The notes beneath the pieces were generated by a model that ran no database searches, had not been told where the DNA came from, and was given only the letters and a program-made list of their open reading frames with translations. This document shows, piece by piece, positions 43,396-54,552 of a stretch of 64,000 bases of DNA (the stretch's first letter is position 1; the number at the start of each line of letters is the position of its first letter). A program made the position numbers and the translations under genes. Source of the DNA: Paratrimastix pyriformis. Lineage: Eukaryota; Preaxostyla; Paratrimastigidae. The stretch covers positions 38,501 to 102,500 of the forward strand of contig JAPMOS010000118.1 in the NCBI GenBank assembly GCA_027972325.1, given 5' to 3'.

Positions 43396-44358
43396 TCACC
43401 TCTCCATGAATTTATACCCGTTTCCCCAACACAAATTCAGAATGAAATCGCCACCCAGCCGACCAGTTACATCCGGTAGGACCATCGCCTGAGCCAGAAG
43501 GTCACATGGGAGAAATCGGGAAACCACCTTGGAAGGACGGAAGGTGGGCATCGGGCACTCGGGGTGTGTGGAAGTCCGTTCGAAAACCGTGCCATCCACC
43601 CCCGCAGGGTCCACCGAAGACACTCGCAATAGCACGAATGAGGCCCCATCGCGAGCAATGAGATGGTCGTCACGGGCAATTTCTGAGTCTCCAATCGTGA
43701 GAACTGGAGGACGAGGAGCCGGGCGAGCGATGGTGATGGTGTGCCAAGTGTTGATCAGGAGCCATGAGGCAGAGGTTGATGGCGACATGTGGGCAACCTG
43801 TGCGGCCGCCTTCTTCATGAATTTGTGGAGACTCTCTGTTCGTTGCGATCTGTACAACGCCGGACTGCCGAAATTGCGGATCAAATCGGGAAGCCAACAG
43901 AGTGAGCTGTGGAGATTGACCGCTGATTCAGCCGGTTTGTCGAAGCACAAGTCCAGAAATGTTCTGTGACTCTGAACCAAACTGCTCACCGCAGCCAATT
44001 CAGACCGGGTTGCAAAGCGGTCATACATCACTGCAAGATAGCGGCACTGTGCCCTTAGGATGATCAAATGCTGTGTCGGGAGACGATCCCACAGCAATGG
44101 GGCCAAAAGTTGCACGAGCAAACGTAGTTCCGAAAACGACATTTTTTTCTGATGTTGGTAGCGGGGGAGTATGCCACATTCGGAAGGGAGGAGGCCTTGA
44201 AGCATCCTCAGGCGCTCAATGACCAAATTCCGGAGAGGAGCCGTAACAATTCGGCTCACAACAAATCGGGCCACATGTCCACTTTCAGTGTGGTCCAGAT
44301 CCATCAAGCTGCATCGGAAAGGGTCGAAGCCAAGTGGAATGGCAGGACAGGAGTCCAA
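43396..44358 (-). CDS. C-terminal half of TNP2-like transposase
   Basis: A 320-residue frame on the minus strand, separated from the N-terminal half by the CAT microsatellite. It contains helical segments (LLVQLLAPLLWDRLPTQHLI, LRAQCRYLAVMYDRFATR, FLDLCFDKPAESAVNLHSSL) and ALYRSQRTESLHKFMKKAA, which read like the H-rich, E-containing C-terminal region of Tnp2/Plavaka-type transposases that follows the catalytic core. A splice or frameshift must link it to the upstream half if the gene is active. The family assignment is from overall pattern. Confidence 0.5.
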   Translation of the reverse strand: MDSCPAIPLGFDPFRCSLMDLDHTESGHVARFVVSRIVTAPLRNLVIERLRMLQGLLPSECGILPRYQHQKKMSFSELRLLVQLLAPLLWDRLPTQHLIILRAQCRYLAVMYDRFATRSELAAVSSLVQSHRTFLDLCFDKPAESAVNLHSSLCWLPDLIRNFGSPALYRSQRTESLHKFMKKAAAQVAHMSPSTSASWLLINTWHTITIARPAPRPPVLTIGDSEIARDDHLIARDGASFVLLRVSSVDPAGVDGTVFERTSTHPECPMPTFRPSKVVSRFLPCDLLAQAMVLPDVTGRLGGDFILNLCWGNGYKFMER

Positions 44359-44505
44359 ACGGTACCCGGAATCTTGTTGAATACGAAGCGCACGAGCCTT
44401 GGATGAAGCAGCCTTGATTTTTGCCTACGCGAAGAGAAGGAAGAGGGTGCGAAGATGAAGCGAGTGAGACCTCGGAGGAGGGAATTGCGAGGACCAGTGT
44501 AACAG

Positions 44506-45310
<805 letters not shown>

Positions 45311-45459
45311 ATCATCATGTGTGTGCGCGTGTGCGTGTTGGGGGGTCCTGCAGACCGCGACTTCAAGAGCTCTCGCAGGTGTTCGGGGAATCCGACGAAC
45401 AGAGTCACGAGTTCCAAATGATTCACAAGTCAGACAGCCGTGGATTGCCCTGAGATGTG

Positions 45460-46734
45460 TCAGATGAAGCGACTCCACAAATTGGCAGACCTTCCGGGTC
45501 GGACGGTTCCAGCAATCTCGCTCAGTCCCACGTGATCCCCCGTCAGGGCGAAGAGCTCCAACCTCAGCGTCGGGTCATTCTGAGTGGCTATCTCCTGGCA
45601 AATTGCCTGGAAAAGGGCCATCTTCTTTTCTCGAGTCGGTTGTGCAATGACTGCCAGAGGGACCCACCCTCCGATAGAATTGCGTTGTTGGTGGGAGATC
45701 AAGGGGGTTGATAGGTAAACCGCAGTGTACGGTCTGCAGGTGTGTAAACCATTGTACTCGCCATAATCATCCCAAAACAAAATGATTGGAAACCAGCGAA
45801 ACGGGGGGGTGGTGGTTCCTTGCGCCAGCCCAGCTTTGAAAAGGAATTCTTCGGCATAACAGAACTCGGAGAGATCTGGATGTGGGGCCAGCGGAGGCGT
45901 AGCAGGAAGGTGAAAGTGCCCGAAAAACCAGAGAGCGGCTTCAGCGAGGGCGAACCGGCGGCTCGTTGAAGAACCGAGCACACTTGGATGTGGGAGCGCG
46001 GTTTTGGCCCTGAGCACATTCCTGAACGACAAACTGGTCCCACCGTACTTGTTGTGAAAGGCCAAAATAGACTTGACAGCCTCGTGCGTGAGATTGTACC
46101 TCAACCAAATGGCCAGGAATTCATTTGCGGGATCGTTGGGGTCGGCATCCGTAGGAGCAGGTTTGAACTCCTCTTCTTCGTCATCCTCCTCGCCGTCATC
46201 CTCGCCGTCATTCTCGCCGTCATCCTCGCCGTCATCCTCCCCGCCGTCATCCTCCTCGCCGTCATCCTCCCCGCCGTCATCCTCCTCGCCGTCATCCTCC
46301 CCGTCGTCATCCTCCCCGCCGTCATCCTCCCCGCCGTCATCCTCCCCGCCGTCATCCTCCCCGCCGTCATCCTCCCCGCCGTCATCCTCCCCGCCCCCGC
46401 CGGCATCGCCGTCAGCCTCCTCGCCCTTCCCTTCATCCTCCTCGCCCTCGTCTGAATGCTCCTTCTCCATCACCTCGTCTTTCTGGCGGTCGTGTGAGAT
46501 AACGCACTGAAAGCTGTGATGGGTGGGGTGGAATAACTCCAAACTCCAGACCAAAGCCGGTCGTTTGCGACGACGGACTTGTGTATAGAGTGCACCTTCT
46601 GTTTCACTCAGAAGAAACACTTGATGGTTCTGTTCAACATGTTCTTTCTTGATATGAAATTTGTAACTGGTGGCATAATAACGGTCACAAGTTTTGCAAT
46701 AGAAAGCTCGGCCAGGATTGGATGCAGTAGCCAT
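45460..46734 (-). CDS. N-terminal half of TNP2-like transposase
   Basis: 424 residues. A C2H2-like zinc finger opens it (FYCKTCDRYYATSYKFHIKK, with a downstream His). A highly acidic repeat follows (GGEDD units, 15-bp minisatellite 46186-46400), then FLAIWLRYNLTHEAVKSILA. The catalytic-type core has FPIILFWDDYGEYNGL (DD), VYLSTPLISHQQRNSIGGWV and LFALTGDHVGLSEIAG (GD). This order (D-D, then GD before a Cys cluster) is the pattern of Transposase_21/TNP2-like proteins of CACTA relatives. The frame ends soon after GDHVGL, before the expected Cys-rich motif. It is transcribed away from the plus-strand gene at 47005. Confidence 0.6.
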   Translation of the reverse strand: MATASNPGRAFYCKTCDRYYATSYKFHIKKEHVEQNHQVFLLSETEGALYTQVRRRKRPALVWSLELFHPTHHSFQCVISHDRQKDEVMEKEHSDEGEEDEGKGEEADGDAGGGGEDDGGEDDGGEDDGGEDDGGEDDGGEDDDGEDDGEEDDGGEDDGEEDDGGEDDGEDDGENDGEDDGEEDDEEEEFKPAPTDADPNDPANEFLAIWLRYNLTHEAVKSILAFHNKYGGTSLSFRNVLRAKTALPHPSVLGSSTSRRFALAEAALWFFGHFHLPATPPLAPHPDLSEFCYAEEFLFKAGLAQGTTTPPFRWFPIILFWDDYGEYNGLHTCRPYTAVYLSTPLISHQQRNSIGGWVPLAVIAQPTREKKMALFQAICQEIATQNDPTLRLELFALTGDHVGLSEIAGTVRPGRSANLWSRFI

Positions 46735-47004
46735 TCTCCACCCGGGTGAATCCGCAACGAATCTGGTTTGTTTTTTTTTTCTGCATGATCAGGCAGTACA
46801 GCCGCCGGCGCAAACCTCAAGAAACGCAAGAAGAAACGCAATCCGATACCAGGTCAGATCCTCATTCCTTCATCAGTCAGCTTCATCCATTTTTGAAGGT
46901 CACCTACTCAGCAGGGCCCTGCTCGGGTTGAGTTTGATGATGACGACGATGAGAAGGGCGGCGGATCGAAGAGGTCCAGGATTGACAAGCTCGAGGCCAT
47001 CGTA

Positions 47005-47646
47005 ATGTCTATGGCCGTAAAAATCGACGCACTTTCTCAACCGCCAACTGTGCCAGCTCCCTCACTTCCTTCGCCCGCAGCGCCAGCACCTCCTTCGCCC
47101 GCAGCGCCAGCACCAACCCCCCAACCGTCATCCACTGCAACAACAACTTCTACTCCTTCAAGAACCAGAAGGAAGCACAAGTTCGTCAATAATGAGCCTG
47201 CTGACGATCAACAGTTTTGGTGTAACGGTTGGGATATTTTGAGGCATCGAGTTGCAAGCGTGAATCTTTTCAGCCAGTCTGTACAAGTCTGCCTTGTTTT
47301 CGCACACTCTTTCCATTTGAGTAGGTATTACAAGAGGCTCGAGGCGTTCTTATTTGACCCTAGTTATGGTCCCCTCGGGCCTGGGATGGCCGCTATAGTG
47401 TCCGAACTACGGTCCAAACCAGGGTGCCCTCAAGATACTGACTTCCTGGAGGCAGTGGCCTCAGATATTTTATCATGGCGCTCACAGAAGAAAGGAAACA
47501 AGAAAAAACTCGAGAAGAAGGCCGCATCCAAGATTGCTCCTGCCCCACTGGTCCCTAATCCACCACCGGCTCCAACTCTCGAGTCACTCCCCAACGCACA
47601 CGCTGTTCTGACTTCGCAAGCTTCGCAAGCCTCGACTTCCGAGTGA
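47005..47646 (+). CDS. Second protein of the TNP2-like element
   Basis: 213 residues from the first Met; the frame seems to continue upstream (FDDDDDEKGGGSKRSRIDK), so an upstream exon is likely. Pro/Ala/Ser-rich head, a basic patch (SRTRRKHKFVNNEP), a compact segment (FWCNGWDILRHRVASVNLFS, YYKRLEAFLFDPSYGPLG) and a Lys-rich tail (SQKKGNKKKLEKKAASK). CACTA elements usually encode a second DNA-binding protein that binds subterminal repeats, which is the inferred role. I do not recognise the fold. Confidence 0.45.
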   Translation: MSMAVKIDALSQPPTVPAPSLPSPAAPAPPSPAAPAPTPQPSSTATTTSTPSRTRRKHKFVNNEPADDQQFWCNGWDILRHRVASVNLFSQSVQVCLVFAHSFHLSRYYKRLEAFLFDPSYGPLGPGMAAIVSELRSKPGCPQDTDFLEAVASDILSWRSQKKGNKKKLEKKAASKIAPAPLVPNPPPAPTLESLPNAHAVLTSQASQASTSE

Positions 47647-47943
47647 TTGCCAACCCCGAATCGCCCCTGCCCTGGAGCAGCTGCACCTCAGGCTCCCCGC
47701 TCTACCATGGATGGCCCAAAGATTGGATAATTTCTTTGGCGGTGATGGGCTTGTCCATCCCCTCCTCAAACCACCCCCACCCCAACCGACCCAACCGCCA
47801 CCCAACCCCCATCCCCCCCCCCCCCCCCATCCACACCCACCCCACCCCACCCCCCACACCCTTTTTCAATTTTTCCTTTTTCCTTGCCTTCTTTTCAGCC
47901 AGTCCGGAAGAACTGTAACACGACAACACTTGCGCATGGAAAT

Positions 47944-48111
47944 GACAAACATCACGACAAACATCACGACAAACATCACGACAAACATCACGACAAACAT
48001 CACGACAAACATCACGACAAACATCACGACAAACATCACGACAAACATCACGACAAACATCACGACAAACATCACGACAAACATCACGACAAGGATTTCA
48101 CAAGCCAGCAA
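47944..48111. repeat. 12-bp tandem repeat GACAAACATCAC, 14 copies
   Basis: Perfect 12-bp units in the right subterminal region of the TNP2-like element. Dispersed GACAAG/ACAAG motifs fill the left end (43084-43340) in the same sense. Candidate transposase-binding array. Confidence 0.95.
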
Positions 48112-48211
48112 ACTCACAAGAAAAACTAATGACTAAAAATACAAGTTGGTCAGCTTGTAGAGTTCTTGTACAAGTCTTGTAGAATTCTTGTCATAAGTGA
48201 TTCATCTTGTA

Positions 48212-50965
48212 ATGAATGTGTCTCGACTTGCCTACAGTACACGGCGAGGCAGTGCCCAATGCCGACAAGGGACTTGGAAACACTGAAGCAAAGATATGCG
48301 AGGGTGTTCAGGGAAATCGGAGGTTGTATCGGGAAATGCGACCCGGCAGAGGTGCTGTTCTTTCCGGAGGAGGAAGGGGGTATGGGGCTGAAGGACCCGA
48401 TTGATGTCCACGATATGATGGTGATGACACAAATTCTGGGGAGAATGGCGGACGAGCAGGGGTGTGGAGTGGTGCTGAGGGAGGAGATCGCGCTGCTGCA
48501 GAAATTGTGGACGACGCGGGAGCCGCTGTTGGATGATGCAGGGAAGTGGGTGAAGATGCACGGGCAGGAGAAGATGCCGGGGGTGGTGATTGGGGCGTTG
48601 CAGGTGATGCACAGGAGAGACATGGCGATCCTGAGGGACGGTGAGAAACTGAAGGAGGAAGTGAAGTACGGCATGCCGACGACGCTGGAAGAGATGGCGG
48701 AGCCCTGCAAGATAACAAAGAAGCACAGACAGACCCTCATGAAAAGGAAGATTCGGAGTGTGGCGGACCTCATCATAGGGGGGAGATTTCAGTGGAAAGG
48801 GGTGATGCCGCAGTATGTGGAGATGATCAAAAAGCGGGTGTGTCTGTATGGTAATAGGGTGAGTCCGGACTATCTGCAAGTGGCGAGACGGATTCGGGAG
48901 GAGGAGTCGGCGGAGGAGGGGCGGAAGAGGCGGAGAGTGGAGAGGGAAAAGGAGGAAGACAATGCTGATAAGGGGAATGAAGGAAGGAGTGAGGGGAGCC
49001 GGGGGGTTGGGACGGGCGGGGGGGAAGCGAAACCAAGAGTCAAGAGGCAAGCAAAGCTGCAGTGCGTCGGGGGGAAGGTGGCAGTGGTGAAACAGAGGAA
49101 ACATGGGAGGGAGGATGGGGTGGGAAAGTGAAGGGAAGGAACGAGAAAGAAGATGGGAGGAGGGAGGTCGGATGCAGATTGAGGCGAGCGAGAAGAAGAG
49201 GAGGGCGGAGGGGCATGTGGAGGGGAGGGGGAACAAGAAGGGGAGGGCGAGGGCTGGTGAGTGGGACGAGGTACTATGGAAAAGGCGGGAGGAGTTGATG
49301 GCGGAATGCGATGAGGTGGAAGTAAGAGTGGTGGAGCCAGAGGCGGAATGGAGGTTGTTTTATACGGATGGGAGTGCGACAAGAAGCCGGAAGGAAAGAC
49401 GGGCGGCGTTTGCGGTGATTGAGAGATTAAAAAATGGGGCGCTGGCGGTGAGAGCGGGGAGGAGGTGTTCGGGTCGGGGGCAGACTAACAACGAAGCGGA
49501 GTTGGAGGCTATTCTGGAGGCTATTCGGATTGGACAGGATGCGAATGTGGAAGTGAGAACGGACAGTAAAGTGGCAAAGGGGTGGGTTGAGGGGCTGATA
49601 AAGGGGTGGTGGAAACCAACGGATCTGATAGAATCGAAGGCGGAGGGGCTGCTGCGGAGGGGGCAGCGGATTGTGAAGGAGCATCGTGGAGAGATACGAC
49701 TGGTCTGGGTTAAGGGACATCAGGAAACTAGTGCGTCGCTGGATGCGGAGGGGAACAGATTGGCAGATAAGATTGCGGGACGGAGCATAAAGATGGAGCC
49801 GAGCGTGGTGCCCGAAGAGAAAGGATGGGGATTCAAGCTGGTGCGGAGAAGTGACGGGAAGGAAGTGGAGACAGACTTCAGAGAGGTGATGAAGGAATGG
49901 GGGAGGAAAAGTCGCATGTGGAGGGCGGCTCGTAAAAAGAAAAATGAGATTGTGTTAATTAACGCAGAGAGTCGCAACGGAGGGATCAACGTGCAAACGA
50001 TGAGGTGTGAGATGTCCGGGAAGCTGGCGATGATGGCAATCCTGCAGCGGTATATCACGGCCAACATCCGGTTCTACATCAACGGGGAGGGGGATGGGAA
50101 GTGTTGGTGTGGGGTGAGGGACCACATGAACCACTTGGTGTTTGAATGCCCAGGGATGGCGGGATGTGTGGGAGAGAGATGGAAAGGGGCGGATGCGGTG
50201 AAGCTAATTGAGTGGTTGGATAAGGCGGAGGGAGCTGAAGACCCGGACCAGCTGCTCGAGGAGAAGTGGGTAGAGCCGATGGGAGAGTGTGTGAAGATAA
50301 GGGGCAGGCAGATCACGAAGGTGAGGCTATGGCAATTGATGGAGAGGTCCCGGGGGAGATGGTTCCGGGCGAGAACATGGGACAGTTTTTGGGAAACGTT
50401 CTCGACAGAGGTAGCTGAGATGTGTGACCGATACGAGGAAGGGAAAAGCACGACAGTAAAGGAGGGGCGGACGCACATGAGTACGCTGAGGAACCAATGG
50501 ACGACTCCCCACACTATATCTTCGTTGCTGAGGCAGGCGGGAAGCCTAACGGTGATGGCGTTCTCGCACCTGCGGATCTCTTTCCCAGAGTATAGAACGC
50601 CGAGTAAGGAAGACTGGTTCCTGGGTGGTTCGGTGGATGGGTACGGGCTATTTAAGGAGAATCGGGACTTGTTGATTTATGCGAATCCGGAATATAACCC
50701 CCAGGAGGAAATGGATCGGTTTTTCCGAGCAATTGGAGAGTGGGCGGAGAGTCCGATTGGCAGAGGAGGGGAAAGAGCGTTTAGATGCATTGTTATTGTG
50801 CCGTACGGGGAAGGGAAAGCGAACAGAATCCAGCCGGGGAGTGAGCCGAAGCACGGTGTGAGCTTGGCGATCAAGGGGGACATTCAGATGCGTGAGCTGT
50901 TCATCATCCAGGAGGGTGGGTTTGCTTGTTGGGAGCCGAGTTTCTGGCGGACTGGCGCGGTTTGA
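48212..50965 (+). CDS. LINE B RT thumb, RNase H and C-terminal domain
   Basis: Frame 48166-49131 continues the RT thumb and linker (KQRYARVFREIGGCIGKC, then basic KKRVCLYGNRVSPDYLQVAR). An overlapping frame (49103-50965, 620 aa) carries RNase H with all four acidic residues: Asp89 (LFYTDGSAT), Glu131 (TNNEAELEAI), Asp154 (VRTDSKVAKGW) and Asp214 (LDAEGNRLADKIAG). A zinc-knuckle-like CWCGVRDHMNHLVFEC follows, then a long C-terminal domain (LLRQAGSLTVMAFSHLRISF, RGGERAFRCIVIV). One frameshift links the two frames near 49110. The C-terminal domain is also found at 62734-63847, so it is a family feature. RNase H would degrade RNA in the hybrid; the C-domain role is unknown. Confidence 0.8.
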
Positions 50966-51368
50966 TGTGGGGATTTTGATGTTTGAGAATGGGCGGGCTA
51001 GGGAGAGATTCCCGATGGATCCAGCCCCGTTGTGGGCTCTGGAGGCGATGCTGAGGAAGGAGGCCGGGAGTCGAATGGTGCAGGCGAACTATGAGGGCCG
51101 CCCGAGAGATGGGGAAACGCTGTACAACTGGAGGGGGATCTCGGAGGCGGTGGTGACGAAGGTGATGAGGAGGTTGAGAGCAAAGTGCGGCTTCAAGATG
51201 GAATATGCGAATGCATGTAGACTGGCAGCGGAAATGGGAATTGTGGATGAAGACACTCAAAAGGAGGTTGGGAGCGAGCTGGCAGGAATCAGGAAGACGA
51301 TGCTCATAGCGATTCAGCAAAGGAAGAAGTGCGAAAAATTCGAGGCAGGAATGAAAGAAGAGCCGTAG
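50892..51368 (+). CDS. LINE B extreme C-terminus, shifted frame
   Basis: The C-terminal domain continues in this frame from about FDVGILMFENGRARERFP (50960 on) after a one-base shift near 50963: MDPAPLWALEAMLRKEAGSR, GETLYNWRGISEAVVTKVMR. It ends at the stop 51366-51368. The 3' UTR then leads to the (CA)n tail. Confidence 0.65.
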   Translation: MSCSSSRRVGLLVGSRVSGGLARFDVGILMFENGRARERFPMDPAPLWALEAMLRKEAGSRMVQANYEGRPRDGETLYNWRGISEAVVTKVMRRLRAKCGFKMEYANACRLAAEMGIVDEDTQKEVGSELAGIRKTMLIAIQQRKKCEKFEAGMKEEP

Positions 51369-51531
51369 TCCGGAAGTCGGCGGTGACCGCCCCTGGAGGG
51401 ACGGTAGCCGACCCATGAACTCCCTGGGGTGCTCTTTCTGCAGGACTTGTCCTGCGGGAAGGCGGCCTGGGGGGGATCATGTTACCCGCGGGCTTCGGCC
51501 CGATTCCGGACTCGGCGCAAGCCGGGAAGTA

Positions 51532-51534
<3 letters not shown>

Positions 51535-51620
<86 letters not shown>
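51535..51620. repeat. (CA)n tail of LINE B
   Basis: About 43 CA dinucleotides directly after the LINE 3' UTR (ATGTTACCCGCGGGCTTCGG at 51479 on). The SINE-like insertion at 12110-12387 ends in a short ACAC tail after a related 3' sequence, so a CA tail is probably the normal 3' end of this LINE family. Confidence 0.9.
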
Positions 51621-51624
<4 letters not shown>

Positions 51625-51644
51625 TTGGGGCCGGCGGCTTGGAG

Positions 51645-51958
51645 TGATCCTGACGATCTTTTTTGTGCTGCAGGCTATTGGTGCTACGCTCTTGTTCCCT
51701 GATGGGAATCCTCTATCCTATGCTGAAATTCAGGCGTCTTTTGCTGGCCTTCCCCCGCCTTCCCCGTGCTCCGGAAGTGGAGCGCCTGTTTGTGGCCTTT
51801 GAGGGTCAAGCTGTGCTCATTCGGCGGGTGTTGGTCTCTGCTTTGTCGCAGATGCTGGCGCCGGAAGCAGACCCCGAAAGGGTCGGGCGCGCGCTGCGAC
51901 ATGCATCCCAGTTGACGGAGTACCTGCTCTCTACGCTCCGCGGTCGAGTAGACTGCTA
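51645..51958 (+). CDS. Fragment: hydrophobic segment plus DIRS-like Gag core
   Basis: Downstream of the LINE tail. A hydrophobic helix (LTIFFVLQAIGATLLF) with PLSYAEIQ occurs in one frame. Then, in another, VERLFVAFEGQAVLIRRVLV through HASQLTEYLLST, which is 42/45 identical to the Gag core of element 3 at 34561-34695, although about 32 codons differ synonymously. It stops at 51958. The hydrophobic part resembles 52226-52334. It could be an exon of a domesticated Gag or the 5' remnant of another DIRS-like element. Confidence 0.5.
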
Positions 51959-51998
51959 AGTTGAATTTTTTCTCCGCTCCGATTTTTGCTCGATTGCC

Positions 51999-52702
51999 AT
52001 GAGCACTTCTACTGTTACTGGATCAGTCCCAATTGTGATTGAGGACGGTGCGGCGGGACGCCAGAAGAGAAGCCATGAGGGTCATGAAGAGGGGACGAAG
52101 AGGGACCGGACCGTGTGGGAGAAGGTCTGCTGTTCACACATGAAATCACTGCACGGTTGCTGCGGCTGCAAAGGGTGGAGCTCCGAGTTGGAGCCTGCAG
52201 TCTTGAGAAGTTCCATGTTTCTCACCCTCGCCATTTCTTTTCTGATCGTGGTGCAGGCGATTGGAGCGATGATTGTTTTCAAGCCGGAGATCGAGCCGAT
52301 CAGCTATGCTGAGATCCAGGAAACCTTGGTGGGGACCATTGTGGAGGGGTCTCCCCTCGGTTCACAGCCCTCTTTGATGAAGTGACTGAGGGCTTGGTGG
52401 TTGCCATTGAAGGCCTTGCTGACAAGTTTGGAGCGGAGATCGAGCCGATCAAAGGTGAGGTTGCGGCGTTCGAGCCAGATGTCATTGTGGAAAAGGTGTC
52501 GAAGGTGACCTTGGCTGGATTTATGCAGACCACAACGGAGAATGACGTTGCAGCATGGCTGGGAAGGAGGAGTCTGTGCATCACTCACTGTTGTTGTCAG
52601 CCATATGGTCATTGTAGATTCGCTTCGTATCTTTATGCTGTTCCCGGGCGTCTTTCAATGCTCATGGATGTCCTCCCCCTCCGACAGGGCAGAAAAAAAT
52701 AG
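51999..52702 (+). CDS. Small single-pass membrane protein, unknown
   Basis: ORF 51999-52385 (128 aa): charged N-terminus with a Cys-rich patch (VCCSHMKSLHGCCGCKGW), then a membrane helix (FLTLAISFLIVVQAIGAMIV) followed by IEPISYAEIQETLVG. A shifted frame continues at 52382-52702 (TEGLVVAIEGLADKFGAEIE, VIVEKVSKVTLAGF). The helix and SYAEIQ part has a relative at 51645-51750, so this may be a small duplicated family. A short intron or a frameshift near 52380 would join the two frames. I do not recognise the family. Confidence 0.4.
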
Positions 52703-52975
52703 CCGTCGCGGCTAAAAATAAGCCTTGGCGCACGGCTAAGGGTTTTGACGAGAAAAACGGAGAGGACGGGCCCGGATCTGGTGGCCCCGGAGAGTGCCCC
52801 CACTCACTCTCTGACGCTTCCGGGGGGTCTGGTGGATGTGGGTATCTCCCCTGGGGTAGGTCGACATTGACAAAAAATAGCCGAGGTACCCATGGCTAAG
52901 ATAGCCGTGGTCGTGGCTAATTTAGCCGCGGTCTCAGAAAAATCGCCGAGGCGTGCCACGGCTAAGAGGACACAA
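52699..52975. repeat. Cluster of TAGCCG...CGGCTA mini-hairpins
   Basis: At least five short inverted repeats of the AGCC...GGCT type within 280 bp (for example TAGCCGTCGCGGCTA at 52702 and GATAGCCGTGGTCGTGGCTA near 52900). No gene. Beyond it, 52985-53045 has a weak tRNA/B-box-like match on the minus strand (GGGTTCGATC). Confidence 0.6.
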
Positions 52976-53137
52976 TAAGGAAAAATCGAACGTGGTCGGT
53001 GAGATCGAACCCGGGACATCTGAAGTAGCCTCCGAGACCACCCCATGTCTTTGTATTCTCCCCATTTTGGTGGTCTGTTTGGGGGACGTCCCTCTCTCAC
53101 AGGCAAAGGGGCGAAGGGGCAGGCGGGTTTCAGATGC

Positions 53138-54150
53138 TCAATGAGAAAGAGGCGGCGCTCGAGGCCCGAGACTGCACCTAACCTCAGAGTAGCAGCACCT
53201 TAATCTTATTCCTTTCCCCTCTCCGAAATAGAGTGATAATGCGCACAATTCTTCCAGTGTTACAGTCATGATTATTACTCGCCTTGTTGCACAACTGCAG
53301 AACCATTCGTAGCACAACCAGGATGAGGCTGAATGGGGGGGGGGCTGCAGGTATGGGACAAGTTTGTGCACCTCAGGCATGTCCTTCAGCAGGCGACGCT
53401 GCTGTGAAGACCACCCACCAGCGTCGCCCTTGGACAAGAGAAACATCAATTGGGGAGCCTCCGCGCTGGAGTTGGAGTCGAAGGCGTAGACAGCGTCTTT
53501 TAGAGCTAACACATCTCCCGTGGTCAAACGCACACGCACCGGCCTGTGTACTTGAGGTGGTAGCCGAGCATAGGGGGGTCCCCCAAGGGTTGCATATCGG
53601 ACCGTCCTCCGCACGGACTCGCTGATCATCGGGAAGACCACCACGGACGTCGTGGTGAGCGCCAGAAGGAAGACGCAACCCGGCTCGTACATAAATGGTG
53701 TGGGCTGAGTTGGACTCCTAGCAGACGCGGACGGAGCCCCGTACACAAAACAGTCTCCCCATTCCGACCAGGTTGGCTCGTCGGATGCTCTGAGCTTGGT
53801 CAACAGCATCCGTTTCAGAAGGCTGCCGCATTCCATGCTGACCAGGCGGTCAGGTTGGATTGCACAGCAACCCACGTGAAAAATCCTGTGATGGATATTT
53901 CCGCAAGGGGCGGCATCAGGTTGCCCAGAACCCGTCCGGGAAAGAGCTTCTGGAAGCGGGAGGGCCAGCGGGTCTGCAGCAATGTCCTTCGCCAAATCTG
54001 AAATCGACGCTGTGAGAGCATCACCGATGCCAGGCAAACAGCCGCGCCGAACAACAAAGTCTGTCAGATCACCAAGTCCAACTGGAAGGGCCCAGTCCCT
54101 GCCCCGTTCTAGTCGAGTTCCCGCCCAATCGTAGGTGTCATCAAGAGGCG
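53138..54150 (-). CDS. Paralogue of the neighbouring SET protein, lacking SET
   Basis: The open frame from Met 54037 can be read upstream to about 54150 (DDTYDWAGTRLERGRDWALP), aligning with DTYEW near the start of the SET protein, so the true start is probably on an upstream exon. The shared region contains VFPMISESVRRT, LTTGDVLALKDAVYAFDSNS, PQLMFLLSKGDAGGW and LVPYLQPP, matching VFKQAVYAVASSA, PQLLFLHSAGTEK and LFPSLQPP in the neighbour. It ends without a SET domain; the C-terminus (RRVIIMTVTLEELCALSLYF) may be read-through of an intron. Tandem duplicates in the same orientation. Function unknown. Confidence 0.5.
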
Positions 54151-54552
54151 CATCTACGCACAGGTAATGTCCATGAATGAAATTTGGAGGCAGGACAGAC
54201 CGTGAATGTCATGAGGCTTGTGCGGTGGTGCGATGCCTCCGGCCGCGGCGCCTCGAGAAGTCTTTCCAGGGGGTTTCACTGCTCCGGCAGCGGAATCTAG
54301 GAGGATGTATGGAGAATCGACATTGACCATCACAAAGATACGATTGCATCCGTGATCCTCCCGGGCACACCACAACACAAAGCCACCCCACCCCCCCCAA
54401 ACCCCCACCCCCACAAACCACCCATTTAGAGGGTATGATGAAATACTTCAGGAGTCTGCGGTTGGCGGGCGGTTCGTCTTCGGGAACAGAGGGGGTGGGT
54501 GGGGTGGTGAATAAAAGAAAACAACCGAAATGCACGAGAGACATGCTGAGTA

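Noticed and set aside
47944-48111. Possible CRISPR-like array
   Set aside because: Head-to-tail 12-mers without spacers, inside a eukaryotic transposon end.
52985-53045. Third tRNA-like match on the minus strand
   Set aside because: Only a B-box-like core and a short complementary end are present; the T-stem does not pair, so it is mentioned only within the hairpin-cluster entry.
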